Source: an uncultured Chlorobiota bacterium
GTDB taxonomy: Bacteria; Bacteroidota; Ignavibacteria; UBA10030; UBA6906
Length of the DNA stretch: 64,000 bases
NCBI GenBank assembly: GCA_900696645.1
Contig: CAADGV010000040.1
Location: forward strand, 101,848-165,847
Direction: 5' to 3'
Position 1 is the first letter of the stretch; each line of letters opens with the position of its first letter. Below the pieces are notes generated by a model. It was given only the letters and a program-made list of their open reading frames with translations. It searched no databases and was not told the DNA's origin. The translations under genes and the position numbers were made by a program. Shown here piece by piece: positions 45,961 to 54,915 of this stretch.

Positions 45961-45963
45961 CAA

Positions 45964-46968
45964 TCACAGCACCTGAAACCCACGCGCGAACGGATCATCC
46001 TCATCATCAATCGAAATCGTATTGAACCCATATATCTTCGCCCAGCCTTCGATGCTTGGAATGACCGCATCGTACTGACCAACCTTTGCCCGTCCTTCGA
46101 TACGGGCTTTGAAGAGACTGCCGATGATGCTCTCATGCACGAACACATCTCCTTCTTTCAGTTTTCCTTTGGCGGCCCATTGGGCAACACGAGCCGACGT
46201 TCCTGTGCCGCATGGCGACCGGTCAATCGCTTTCTCTCCGTAAAAGACGGCGTTGCGCGCCGTGGCTTCCGGATGATTCGGCTTGCCCGTCCACATTACG
46301 TGACTACATCCTTTGATTGTGGGATTTTCCGGATGGACAAATGTGTACCTCTCGTTGATGCGTCGTCGAACGACGGGACTCCAGCGCAACACATCAGATG
46401 CACCAATGTGCTCAAGTCCCTTGAAATTTTCCTGCGGGTCAACAATCGCATAAAAATTACCGCCGTAGGAAGCATCAACCCTCAGCATGCCGATGTCGGG
46501 ACATTCGACTTCAAGATTCGTGGAATGGAGGAATGCCGGGACGTTCACGATGCGTACACTCTTGACTTTCCTGCCTTCCATCTCATAATACGCCTCAACG
46601 ATTCCCGCCGGAACCTCCAGCCGCAGCTTGCCCGGAGTTTTTGGCGTGACAAGTCCGTGCTCAATCATCACGGTAACTGTGCCGATCGTTCCGTGACCGC
46701 ACATGGGGAGGCACCCGCTGGTTTCGATAAACAAAATGCCGATATCCGTATCCTCCCGCGTCGGTGGATACAGGATGCTGCCGCTCATCATATCATGGCC
46801 GCGAGGCTCGAACATCAATCCGGTACGAATCCAATCGTATTCCCGGAGAAAATGCTGTCGACGCTCGCTCATGTTTGCGCCGTTCAGTTGCGGCCCGCCG
46901 GCGGTTACAACCCTGACCGGGTTGCCGCAGGTGTGGGCGTCGATGCAGAAAAAAATCTTAGTTGACAT
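45964..46968 (-). CDS. Proline racemase family, 4-hydroxyproline 2-epimerase
   Basis: The 334-residue enzyme has both catalytic cysteines of racemases/epimerases: Cys90 in GCLPMCGHGTIG and Cys253 in DRSPCGTGTSAR. A dehydratase of the family would have Thr at the second site. It would invert trans-4-hydroxy-L-proline to cis-4-hydroxy-D-proline in the cytoplasm, the first step of the pathway completed by the dehydrogenase, deaminase and semialdehyde dehydrogenase in this operon. Length is normal. The choice between proline and hydroxyproline rests on neighbours. Confidence 0.9.
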   Translation of the reverse strand: MSTKIFFCIDAHTCGNPVRVVTAGGPQLNGANMSERRQHFLREYDWIRTGLMFEPRGHDMMSGSILYPPTREDTDIGILFIETSGCLPMCGHGTIGTVTVMIEHGLVTPKTPGKLRLEVPAGIVEAYYEMEGRKVKSVRIVNVPAFLHSTNLEVECPDIGMLRVDASYGGNFYAIVDPQENFKGLEHIGASDVLRWSPVVRRRINERYTFVHPENPTIKGCSHVMWTGKPNHPEATARNAVFYGEKAIDRSPCGTGTSARVAQWAAKGKLKEGDVFVHESIIGSLFKARIEGRAKVGQYDAVIPSIEGWAKIYGFNTISIDDEDDPFARGFQVL

Positions 46969-47006
46969 GAGTGTTTAGATTGACAATGAGACGCTTCCCG
47001 TTACGG

Positions 47007-47822
47007 TCACATCACACCGATGGTATAGCCAAGCCTGATACCAAAATGCGTCCGCGACGATTCGGGTTGATGCAATCCACCTTGTACATTGGGCGACCGC
47101 GAGAGTGTCCACGTCTCGTAATCGAATACCGCTAACACGCGGTACACGCTGCCACCTATATGGAATGCAAGTTTTGGGTTGATTCCGGGACTTATCGAAA
47201 GATTGGCATATTGCGGTTGACCCCGCGGGAACTTGTCGATCGTTTCTGAAATCGAAAACGGCATTTTCACTTTGAAACCAAAAAACAATTGAAAATTGTT
47301 GCTCGCAACGTACGTTCCGTTCCCTCCAATACTGCCAAGGAACACGGAGTACAACTCATCGTAACCACTTGGATCACCGCGTGCAAGCTCGCGATTCCAC
47401 ACCTCATACCCAAATCCCGCAACAGGAGTGAGTTGAAATGTTCTCGAAAGTGTGATGATGTAGCCCGTGTTCGCCGCCACTTCAAAGTGCGTATAGCCTG
47501 TTTGCGATGTAAACGGCGTCCGTTGTCCTGTTTGCAGGTCAAACTTATGCCCCTGGTAGTCTACGGAGCCGAATGTGTATTGCAAATCCACCTCGATATA
47601 GAGGTTCTTCTTGTGCAGGAATGAATACCGCGGCACAACACCAAACGCGAATTTCGGCCCGCTCTCCTTTAATGCTTCAGAGCCGTTGTCGTCAAACTCC
47701 TTCCACGTATAACCGTGCAGGTTGAAGTACGGCGTGATTTGGAATGAGGAGCCTGGATTTTGGGCAAACGCTCCTGAGCATAGCAGCATGAACAGCGCAA
47801 ATAGCCTGCTTGTGTGCTTCAT
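47007..47822 (-). CDS. Outer-membrane beta-barrel protein in the hydroxyproline operon
   Basis: The 271-residue protein has a signal peptide ending GAFAQ and then alternating amphipathic strands with frequent aromatic girdle residues (for example FEVAANTGYIITLSRTF). The last strand is GIRLGYTIGVM. I do not recognise a specific family. It lies between the dehydrogenase and epimerase genes in the same direction, so it may assist entry of peptides or hydroxyproline, or may simply be a passenger. About eight to twelve strands can be counted. Confidence 0.75.
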   Translation of the reverse strand: MKHTSRLFALFMLLCSGAFAQNPGSSFQITPYFNLHGYTWKEFDDNGSEALKESGPKFAFGVVPRYSFLHKKNLYIEVDLQYTFGSVDYQGHKFDLQTGQRTPFTSQTGYTHFEVAANTGYIITLSRTFQLTPVAGFGYEVWNRELARGDPSGYDELYSVFLGSIGGNGTYVASNNFQLFFGFKVKMPFSISETIDKFPRGQPQYANLSISPGINPKLAFHIGGSVYRVLAVFDYETWTLSRSPNVQGGLHQPESSRTHFGIRLGYTIGVM

Positions 47823-47864
47823 GATTGTTCTCTCCTTTCTTTGCGTGCATGACCGTGATTTATC

Positions 47865-49304
47865 CTATCCCGCCGCCACATAACACGTCTTCACCACCGT
47901 ATAAAATTCCTTCGCATACGAACCCTGTTCGCGTGTGCCGTAGCTTGATCCTTTCCGTCCGCCGAACGGCACGTGGTAATCAACTCCTGCTGTCGGCAGA
48001 TTCACCATCACCATTCCGGCTTGCGCGTTGCGTTTGAAATGCGTTGCATGCTTCAGCGAAGTCGTGCAGATTCCGGCACAAAGCCCGAACTCCGTGTCGT
48101 TGGCAACGGCGAGGGCTTCATCGTAGTTCTTCACGCGAATCACTCCGGCGAGGGGACCGAAGGCTTCTTCGCAATTGAATCGCATTGTGTTCGTGGTCTC
48201 AGTGAAAAGTGCCGGAGCAAGATACCAGCCGTTTTTCTCGCGTTTCAGGCGTTCGCCGCCGAACGCGAGTTTTCCTCCTTCTCTTCTCGCAAGCTCGATA
48301 TAACTCTCGTCTTTCATAAACTGGGCGCCGTCGATGACGGGGCCGATATCCGTGCCGGGCGCAAGTGCATCATCGACCTTTAATGCCTTCATTCTCTCCA
48401 CCATCGCCTGTACGAAGCGATCATGAATCCCCTCCGTCACAACCAACCGGCTTGACGCTGTGCAACGTTGTCCGGTTGAAAAGAACGCCCCGTTGATTGC
48501 GGCATTCACCGCAACATTCAAATCGGCGTCGTCTAACACAACAAGCGGGTTCTTTCCTCCCATTTCAAGTTGCACGCGTGCAAGACGTTTTGCCAGATTT
48601 GCGGCAAGCGTCCGTCCCACCTCAACAGATCCGGTAAAGCTCACTCCCGCAACGTCAGGATGATTCACAATTGTGTTGCCGACAGCGCTCCCTTTCCCCA
48701 TCACCAGATTGAACACGCCTTTCGGCAGACCGGAACGCGAGATGATTTCGGCAAGATTCCATGAACATGCCGGGGCAAGTTCGGCAGGCTTCAGCAAGAC
48801 AGCATTGCCGAATGCGAGGGCCGGAGCGACTTTCCATGAAGGAATAGCCATCGGGAAATTCCACGGCGTGATCAATCCGACAACGCCAAGCGACTCGCGC
48901 ATCGTGTCGATCTCGATGCCCGGACGGACGGACGGAATGTGCTCGCCCCCGACACGCAACGCTTCAGCGGCAAAGAACTTGAAAATGTTTCCTGCCCGGA
49001 CAACTTCGCCGATTCCCTCGGGCAGCGTTTTCCCTTCTTCACGGGAAAGCAGTCTGCCAAGCTCGTCTTTGCGTGCAAGTATCTCCGATCCGATGAAGTC
49101 AAGAACGTCGAAACGTTGTTGCGGTGTGCTTGCCCCCCACGCAGGTTGCGCAGCCTTTGCTGCCGCGACTGCATTGTTCACTTGTTCGGCGTCGGCCTGA
49201 GCGTACTCGCCGACAACGTCGGTGATGTCCGAGGGATTGATGTTCTTGGACGTGTGAGCGGATGCAACCCACTCGCCGTTGATGTAGTTGTCAAAAGTGT
49301 TCAT
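47865..49304 (-). CDS. Aldehyde dehydrogenase, likely alpha-ketoglutarate semialdehyde dehydrogenase
   Basis: Translation should begin at ATG 49304 (MNTFDNYINGEWVASAHT); the frame upstream is repeat sequence. About 479 residues. It has TPWNFPMAIPSWKVAPALA, the Glu in LEMGGKNPLVVLDDADL and the nucleophile in STGQRCTASSRLVV. In this operon it should oxidise 2,5-dioxopentanoate to 2-oxoglutarate with NAD(P)+. The LEMGGKNP and C-terminal YHVPFGGRKGSS blocks fit the KGSADH group, but other semialdehydes are possible. Cytoplasmic. Confidence 0.87.
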   Translation of the reverse strand: MNTFDNYINGEWVASAHTSKNINPSDITDVVGEYAQADAEQVNNAVAAAKAAQPAWGASTPQQRFDVLDFIGSEILARKDELGRLLSREEGKTLPEGIGEVVRAGNIFKFFAAEALRVGGEHIPSVRPGIEIDTMRESLGVVGLITPWNFPMAIPSWKVAPALAFGNAVLLKPAELAPACSWNLAEIISRSGLPKGVFNLVMGKGSAVGNTIVNHPDVAGVSFTGSVEVGRTLAANLAKRLARVQLEMGGKNPLVVLDDADLNVAVNAAINGAFFSTGQRCTASSRLVVTEGIHDRFVQAMVERMKALKVDDALAPGTDIGPVIDGAQFMKDESYIELARREGGKLAFGGERLKREKNGWYLAPALFTETTNTMRFNCEEAFGPLAGVIRVKNYDEALAVANDTEFGLCAGICTTSLKHATHFKRNAQAGMVMVNLPTAGVDYHVPFGGRKGSSYGTREQGSYAKEFYTVVKTCYVAAG

Positions 49305-49326
49305 AGTGTGTTTTGAGAAAGAAAAG

Positions 49327-49399
49327 AAAACCACGAAGACCCAAGGCACAAAGTTGCAGTCAAGAGAAAGCCTCGCATCTTCGTGCCTTAGTTGTTCGC
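49327..49399. repeat. CACGAAG-type inverted repeat, copy D
   Basis: AACCACGAAGACCCAAGG then CACAAAG on the left (49329-49353), and the inverse with TCTTCGTGCCTTAGTTGTTC on the right (49379-49398), occupy the gap between the aldehyde dehydrogenase and DapA-like genes. There is no gene inside. Confidence 0.65.
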
Positions 49400-49400
49400 T

Positions 49401-50306
49401 CTATATTTTCGGTAAATCAGGCCTCGCCTCCAGCGCTTTCTTGACAATCGATTCAACCCTCTTGCGTTCTTCGCCGGTCAGCGGTAGCCGCGGCGGACGA
49501 ACGTGCTCGGTACCAACGCCCGCCATTGTCTCAGCAAGCTTAATGTTCTGCACAAACTTCGTCGAAACGTCGAGATGCAGCAGCGGCATGAACCAACGGT
49601 AGAGTTGAAGGGCTTCATCCATCCGTCCAGCTTTCACGAGTTTGTACAATACAACTGTCTCCTTTGGAAAGGCGCAAACGAGTCCGGCAACCCAACCCAC
49701 AGCGCCCAGCATGACGCTTTCCATTGCAAGATCATCTACACCGGTGAATATCTGGTACCGGTCGCCAACGGCGTTGATGATGTCCGTGATGCGTCGAACA
49801 TTGTCCGAGGATTCCTTGAGAGCAACGAACTTCGGTTCATCTGCAAGTTCGGCAAACATTTCAGGAGTGAGATCGACCTTGTACGACACGGGATTGTTGT
49901 ACAGCATAATCGGAACATCACTTGCAGCGGCGACGGTCCGAAAGTACTGAAGCGTCTCTCGCCGGTCGGCGGGGTACACCATTGCAGGCATCACCATGAA
50001 TCCGTTTGCGCCGTTTGCCTGCGCCTGCTTGATGTAGTTACACGCCATTGCGGTTGATGTTTCGGCGACGCCGGAAAGCACCGGGACTCTCCCTCCACTC
50101 ACCTGCAACGCAAGCTTCAGAACGTCCTGCTTCTCAATCGGCGCAAGTGTTACATTTTCACCGAGCGAGCCGAGAACGATGAGTCCGTGCACGCCCGATT
50201 CGAATTGAAAGTTGAAGTGTCGTTCCATCGCTGAAAAATCGAGCCGTCCATCCTTGTCGAATTTGGTTGTGACGGCGCTGAAAATGCCGGACCATGTTGT
50301 TGTCAT
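49401..50306 (-). CDS. DapA-family aldolase/deaminase, likely pyrroline-4-hydroxy-2-carboxylate deaminase (HypD-like)
   Basis: The 301-residue TIM-barrel enzyme has the Schiff-base Lys164 in FVALKESSDN and the Tyr136 in MLYNNPVS. The first loop reads GSLGENV, whereas true dihydrodipicolinate synthases have GTTGE. With the epimerase, dehydrogenase and semialdehyde dehydrogenase beside it, the likely reaction is deamination and dehydration of Pyr4H2C to 2,5-dioxopentanoate. It is the first gene of the operon and has a promoter in the end of ppk. A lyase for another 2-keto acid is the alternative. Confidence 0.83.
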   Translation of the reverse strand: MTTTWSGIFSAVTTKFDKDGRLDFSAMERHFNFQFESGVHGLIVLGSLGENVTLAPIEKQDVLKLALQVSGGRVPVLSGVAETSTAMACNYIKQAQANGANGFMVMPAMVYPADRRETLQYFRTVAAASDVPIMLYNNPVSYKVDLTPEMFAELADEPKFVALKESSDNVRRITDIINAVGDRYQIFTGVDDLAMESVMLGAVGWVAGLVCAFPKETVVLYKLVKAGRMDEALQLYRWFMPLLHLDVSTKFVQNIKLAETMAGVGTEHVRPPRLPLTGEERKRVESIVKKALEARPDLPKI

Positions 50307-50358
50307 TGTAAGAATCTTGATGTTGGTGATTGGAGAGCCGATTGGAAAGAACTATTGA

Positions 50359-50387
50359 AGAATACTTCAAAAACTGAAGAGATTCAA
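50359..50387 (-). promoter_or_regulatory. Candidate promoter of the hydroxyproline operon
   Basis: On the minus strand TTGAAT (50387-50382), 17 bases, TATTCT (50364-50359) lie 53 bases before the DapA-like start and overlap the last codon of ppk. Confidence 0.42.
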
Positions 50388-52465
50388 GGGAAAGAAGAGA
50401 ACTCAGGGCGAGGACGCATATCGCTCCACAGTTCATAAGAATCAAATTGCGACCGCACTTTGATCTCATCTTTTGTGGAACGTAGTCGATTGCTTAGCTT
50501 TTTATCGATAAGACGGGCTTTCACGTTGTCACGAAGCTGCAGGTCGAGGATTTCCTTGACTCGCTGCTGAATCTGCTTGTCATAGATCGGGAATGCAACT
50601 TCAATGCGTCTGTCAAGATTGCGCTTCATCCAATCAGCAGACGAAAGGTACAGGCGCTGGTTGCCGTTATTGTGAAACAGAAACACGCGGGCGTGCTCAA
50701 GAAACCGGTCAACAATGCTGATAACTTCAATATTCTCACTCATCCCCTTGATACCGGGGATCAGGCAGCAAATGCCCCGCACGATAAGTTTCACTTTCAC
50801 ACCGGCGTTGCTCGCCTCGTACAGTTTTTCGATCATACCGGGATCTTCAAGCGAGTTCATCTTCGCAACTATCAATCCCTCACGACCCTTCTTGGCGTGC
50901 TTGATTTCCCTGTCGATCAGCTCCTCAAAACCCGCTCGCATCGAAAACGGTGAGACGAGGAGATGCTTGCATTCTACTTTTTTCTTTTCCCTTCGCAACA
51001 CTTGAAAGATTCGCTTGCTCTCGTTCGTAAGACGTTTGTCCGATGTGAAGAAACCGAAATCAGTGTACTGTGTTGCGACGGACTCGTTGAAATTTCCCGT
51101 GCTGAAATAGGCATACAGCCGTATGCCGTCGCTTTCCTTCCGTGCGACAAGGCAGAGCTTTGCATGTACTTTCAGATTGGGAATGCTGTACAACACTCTG
51201 GCGCCTGCCTTCTCTAATTCTTCGGCCCAGAAGATGTTCGATTCTTCGTCAAAACGCGCTTTCACTTCGACAAACACCGTTACATCTTTCCCATTGTTCG
51301 CCGCCCGCAGAAGTTGCCCGACAACTCTTGAGTCTCTCGCAACTCTATACAACGTGATGGTGATGGAATGAACCGCTTCGTCATGTGCGGCATCGTTGAT
51401 GAATCGCAAGACACTGTCGTACGAGTGATACGGGAAATGAGCAAGCCTGTCTTTTTCTTTTATTGCATCAAATATCGAACCTTCATCTTCAAAAAGCGAC
51501 AACGGCGGTACCGGCTCATACATCAGCGATGGCGATTTTGGATTCGGGAACGAGAAAAAATCACTGAAATTGTGAAACCGGCTTCCGGGGATCAGATCGT
51601 CGTCGGTAAGACCAAAAAGCTTCTGCAGAAAAAGAAGAAGCTTCTTCGGCATCTCCGTATCGTATAGAAATCGCGCAGGGACGCCTTGGCTCCGTTTGCC
51701 GAGCGCCTTCTTCACTTTTTCGAGAAGATCATCGCTGTACTCGTCACCCAACTCTAACTCGGCATCGCGGGTCAGCTTTATTGCATACGCGCCGGCCACA
51801 TCGTGTTGGGGAAACAGATCATCCAACCCTAAACGAATGACATCGTCAAGAAAAAGAATGTAGTGTTGACCACTGTCGGCGGGGATTGAAGAGAATCGGT
51901 GCGTACGTGCAGTCGGAATTTCAATGAGAGCATACTGTTCCGGCTGTTTCATAAGTACGTCAGACTTGCGTCGCAGACGGACAATCAGATACAGCGCACG
52001 ATTGTGAAGAAACGGAGGCGCTTTCTCTCCACTCAAAAACACAGGCGAGAGTTTTGGGAAAACTGTGGATCGAAAATGAGAGATCACAGACTCCTTCTGC
52101 TTCTTGCTTAGCTCATTGTCCCGAACAAGGAATATCCCTTCCTTCGCCAAATCCTTCTTGATGCGTTTCCTGAATATCTCTCCAAATTCCTCCTGCTGTA
52201 ACCAGACACCTTTGAGGAGTCTCTTGAGAAGTTGTTCCGGCTCGATGTCAAGTTTCTTCTTCGTCTTCTTCTTCAAACGGGCCAGCGCCCGCAATGACGC
52301 AACGCGAACACGGAAGAACTCGTCAAGATTCGACGACCAGATGGCGAGAAACTTGATGCGTTCGTACAGTGGAACTGCCGGGTCCGCTGCTTCCTGCAGC
52401 ACGCGGTGATTGAATGCGAGCCAACTGATGTCGCGGTTCTTCAGTCGAAGATCGGGGGCTTTCAA
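50384..52465 (-). CDS. ppk: Polyphosphate kinase 1
   Basis: The 693-residue enzyme builds polyphosphate from ATP. The N-terminal domain starts RLKNRDISWLAFNHRVLQEA. The two catalytic domains have the phospho-accepting His in NLKVHAKLCLVARKE, the TGNFNESVATQYTDFGFFT block, and SSADWMKRNLDRRIEVAFPI near the C-terminus. Length is typical for PPK1. It is preceded by the GNAT gene and followed by the hydroxyproline operon, which has a separate promoter. Confidence 0.96.
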   Translation of the reverse strand: MKAPDLRLKNRDISWLAFNHRVLQEAADPAVPLYERIKFLAIWSSNLDEFFRVRVASLRALARLKKKTKKKLDIEPEQLLKRLLKGVWLQQEEFGEIFRKRIKKDLAKEGIFLVRDNELSKKQKESVISHFRSTVFPKLSPVFLSGEKAPPFLHNRALYLIVRLRRKSDVLMKQPEQYALIEIPTARTHRFSSIPADSGQHYILFLDDVIRLGLDDLFPQHDVAGAYAIKLTRDAELELGDEYSDDLLEKVKKALGKRSQGVPARFLYDTEMPKKLLLFLQKLFGLTDDDLIPGSRFHNFSDFFSFPNPKSPSLMYEPVPPLSLFEDEGSIFDAIKEKDRLAHFPYHSYDSVLRFINDAAHDEAVHSITITLYRVARDSRVVGQLLRAANNGKDVTVFVEVKARFDEESNIFWAEELEKAGARVLYSIPNLKVHAKLCLVARKESDGIRLYAYFSTGNFNESVATQYTDFGFFTSDKRLTNESKRIFQVLRREKKKVECKHLLVSPFSMRAGFEELIDREIKHAKKGREGLIVAKMNSLEDPGMIEKLYEASNAGVKVKLIVRGICCLIPGIKGMSENIEVISIVDRFLEHARVFLFHNNGNQRLYLSSADWMKRNLDRRIEVAFPIYDKQIQQRVKEILDLQLRDNVKARLIDKKLSNRLRSTKDEIKVRSQFDSYELWSDMRPRPEFSSFP

Positions 52466-52506
52466 GACAGAGGACTTTCAGATATTCTCAATACAGACCT
52501 GAGATT

Positions 52507-53190
52507 CTATAACTGATCCTTCGGCAATGAATGTTCCTGCTTCCCATGAAGTTTGGTGAGCGAAAGTCCGGGGTTGGCAAAGTACCGCTCGAAATCACCT
52601 TTGCGTTCAGGCCATTCACTGTCGAGCATGGCAAACCATGCCGTATCGCGATTCTTGCCCTTCACCACCATGTGTTGCCGGAACAGACCCTCATACGAAA
52701 AGCCAAGCCGGACCGCAGCATACTTGCTTGCTTCATTCTCGTCGTCACATTTCCATTCAACTCTGCGATATTTCAGTTCGTCGAAAAGATAGGAAAGAAA
52801 GAGAAACGTCGCTTCCGAATTCACAATCGTTTTCTGCACGAGCGGACTGTACCAGATGCTTCCCAGCTCCACCCGGCCGTCATTCGGCTCAACGTTCATG
52901 ATTGCGTACATACCAACTCTCTTGTTGAGTTGCTTGCTGAAGACTGTATAGAACAGCGGATCGCTACTATCCTTCAAGCCAACCATCCACTCATACATTT
53001 CCTTCTTGTCGCGAAACGGACCGTAGTGCATGTACTTCCACAAGACATTGTACTCCGGCTTTGCGTGGGAGACTTCGTACAGATCGTCGATATCTTCATC
53101 AGGGTTGAGGCGCGAAATAAGTACATGCTTGCCCTCAAGTTTCTCCGGAGCGGGAAGAGGCCAGGTAGTCAGGGTGATTTCTTTAGTCAT
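52507..53190 (-). CDS. GNAT-family N-acetyltransferase (RimJ/RimL-like)
   Basis: The 227-residue protein fits the RimJ/RimL/YkkB group of GNAT enzymes: LEGKHVLISRLNPDEDIDDL at the front, VGMYAIMNVEPNDGRVELGS in the middle, and the acetyl-CoA helix followed by RRVEWKCDDENEASKYAAVR and RLGFSYEGLFRQHMVVKGKN. It acetylates an unknown amine, possibly a protein N-terminus. Its start overlaps the 3' end of pdxB by eight bases, so the two are coupled. Cytoplasmic. Confidence 0.88.
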   Translation of the reverse strand: MTKEITLTTWPLPAPEKLEGKHVLISRLNPDEDIDDLYEVSHAKPEYNVLWKYMHYGPFRDKKEMYEWMVGLKDSSDPLFYTVFSKQLNKRVGMYAIMNVEPNDGRVELGSIWYSPLVQKTIVNSEATFLFLSYLFDELKYRRVEWKCDDENEASKYAAVRLGFSYEGLFRQHMVVKGKNRDTAWFAMLDSEWPERKGDFERYFANPGLSLTKLHGKQEHSLPKDQL

Positions 53191-54343
53191 GGTTCTTTCT
53201 CTTTGAATGAAGTGAGAAACCTACCGCACAGAGGATGTCAGATGTTTCCGCAGGGAGGCTTCGAGGGTTGACAGCGTAATTGTGGAATTCTTTTCTGATC
53301 GGATAGTTCGCACGCAACTGTCGGAAGTAGTCTGCGCGCAGTTCAGGCGCAAATGACGCAAGTTGCCGGAGGCGTTTGTCGTCTTCTTCGATATTGTAGC
53401 ATTCTCTCACTGCATAGCGCAGCATTGCTTCATATGGTAGATCCGTTTGCGACAAAAGGATCTCTTTCAAGTCTCGTGTATCTTCGACACGGCCGTCAGC
53501 AACCTGTTGATGCAAGAACTCTCCCAGCGCTTGTTGCAACATTCGGGTCGCGTTCACTTTTCCGTCATGCGAGTAGCCTGCAATGTGCGGCGTTCCGATC
53601 AACGCCGACTGAAGCATCTCAACATCAATGTCCGGTTCATTCTCCCACACGTCAAGAACACAGGCCCTCACATGCTGATCCCGGATCTTCTTCTTGAGTG
53701 ACGGAGTGTCAACAACGGCACCTCTCGAAGAGTTGATGAGGATACTTCCCACCTTCATCGCCGAAAGTCGTTGTTCATCAAAAAGATGATACGTTGGATC
53801 GTCGCCCGACGTTGTGAGCGGAACGTGAAGTGAAACGAAATCAGCGCCCATCAACGCGTCAAGTGGAAGGTAGCGTGCATCACCTGTCGCCCGCGCAAGC
53901 GGCGGGTCGTTCAGCAACACCCGCATGCCGATCGCTTCAGCTTTCTTTGCAACTCTGCTTCCTGTGTTTCCATGCCCGACCACGCCAAGCGTTTTGCCCG
54001 TCAGGGCGAACCCCAGCTTGAAGCTTGTCTCGAGCAACGCGGCGAGTACGTATTCGGCGACCGAGTTTGCGTTGCTGCCCGGACAGCTTGCAAATGCGAT
54101 ATTGTGCTTGCGGAGATAATCAAGATCCACATGGTCGGTGCCGATTGTTGCAGTGCCAACAAAACGAACCTTCGTTCCGTCAAGCAGGTCTCCGTTTACC
54201 TTCGTCTCAGATCGTACGAGCACGGCGTCGGCGTCTGCAATCGTCTGACGGGATATTTGTTTTGTAGGAAGAATTCTGACGTCGCCAAACCGACCGAAGG
54301 CCGTTGATGCGTGGGGAAGTTTGGCATCCACAACAATTAGCAT
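53183..54343 (-). CDS. pdxB: Erythronate-4-phosphate dehydrogenase
   Basis: The 386-residue enzyme oxidises 4-phosphoerythronate, the second step of the DXP-dependent pyridoxal phosphate pathway. The D-2-hydroxyacid dehydrogenase fold has ATIGTDHVDLDYL, the NAD loop LGVVGHGNTGSRVAKKAE and INSSRGAVVDTPSL. The C-terminal part after about 290 is the PdxB dimerisation domain, with AELRADYFRQLRANYPIRKE, which separates it from other family members. Length is normal. It leads the transcript with the GNAT gene. No other pdx gene is near. Confidence 0.92.
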   Translation of the reverse strand: MLIVVDAKLPHASTAFGRFGDVRILPTKQISRQTIADADAVLVRSETKVNGDLLDGTKVRFVGTATIGTDHVDLDYLRKHNIAFASCPGSNANSVAEYVLAALLETSFKLGFALTGKTLGVVGHGNTGSRVAKKAEAIGMRVLLNDPPLARATGDARYLPLDALMGADFVSLHVPLTTSGDDPTYHLFDEQRLSAMKVGSILINSSRGAVVDTPSLKKKIRDQHVRACVLDVWENEPDIDVEMLQSALIGTPHIAGYSHDGKVNATRMLQQALGEFLHQQVADGRVEDTRDLKEILLSQTDLPYEAMLRYAVRECYNIEEDDKRLRQLASFAPELRADYFRQLRANYPIRKEFHNYAVNPRSLPAETSDILCAVGFSLHSKRKNHD

Positions 54344-54430
54344 AGCTCAGTGTGAACAAGAATGGTAAGGATGAACTGTATGCAAAGTATTCAACCTCTC
54401 TGAGATTATCAAGCCGCCGGTCGCGACGAT

Positions 54431-54458
54431 TTGTTCCAAAATCGAAAATTGTTATACT
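54431..54458 (+). promoter_or_regulatory. Candidate promoter for the rhodanese gene
   Basis: TTGTTC (54431-54436), a 16-base spacer and TATACT (54453-54458) precede the ATG at 54507, which has TAGGAA eight bases upstream. Confidence 0.5.
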
Positions 54459-54506
54459 ACATCCGAAGCGTCTTTCCAACTATTCACGCCGCTTAGGAAT
54501 CAAGTC

Positions 54507-54836
54507 ATGTTGCAGGAAATCAAATCCGTCACCGTCGATGAACTCAAACACATGATGGATACGAATGAAGATTTTCAACTGATTGATGTTCGTGAGAAAC
54601 TGGAGAAGGATTTTGCCGATATCGGCGGCGAGCTGATTCCGATGGGAGTGGTTCTTCTTCATGCCGATAAGATCAGCAAGGATAAGAAAGTCATCGTCTA
54701 CTGCAGGAGCGGAAACAGAAGCGGCCGGATTATTGCCGAATTGCAGCGGCGGTACGGATTCTCCAACCTCTACAATCTTGCCGGAGGTATTCTCGCCTGG
54801 TCCGACAAGATCGATCACTCAATTAAAAAATACTGA
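54507..54836 (+). CDS. Single-domain rhodanese-like sulfurtransferase
   Basis: The 109-residue cytoplasmic protein has the rhodanese fold with FQLIDVREKLEKDF near the front, the active-site loop VYCRSGNRSG with Cys66, and the ending LAGGILAWSDKID. It would transfer sulfane sulfur through a cysteine persulfide. The acceptor is unknown. It is one of few plus-strand genes here and converges on the outer-membrane protein gene at 54.9 kb. Confidence 0.93.
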   Translation: MLQEIKSVTVDELKHMMDTNEDFQLIDVREKLEKDFADIGGELIPMGVVLLHADKISKDKKVIVYCRSGNRSGRIIAELQRRYGFSNLYNLAGGILAWSDKIDHSIKKY

Positions 54837-54915
54837 CGGGCAGATCATCCAGCCAACACACACCTGCATGAACTGCCCGCTGTTCGGCATCGCAGGTTCA
54901 CCGAATCTTATCACA

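Noticed and set aside
45934..46965. A 343-codon open frame on the plus strand
   Set aside because: It is antisense to the epimerase, whose catalytic cysteines are evident.
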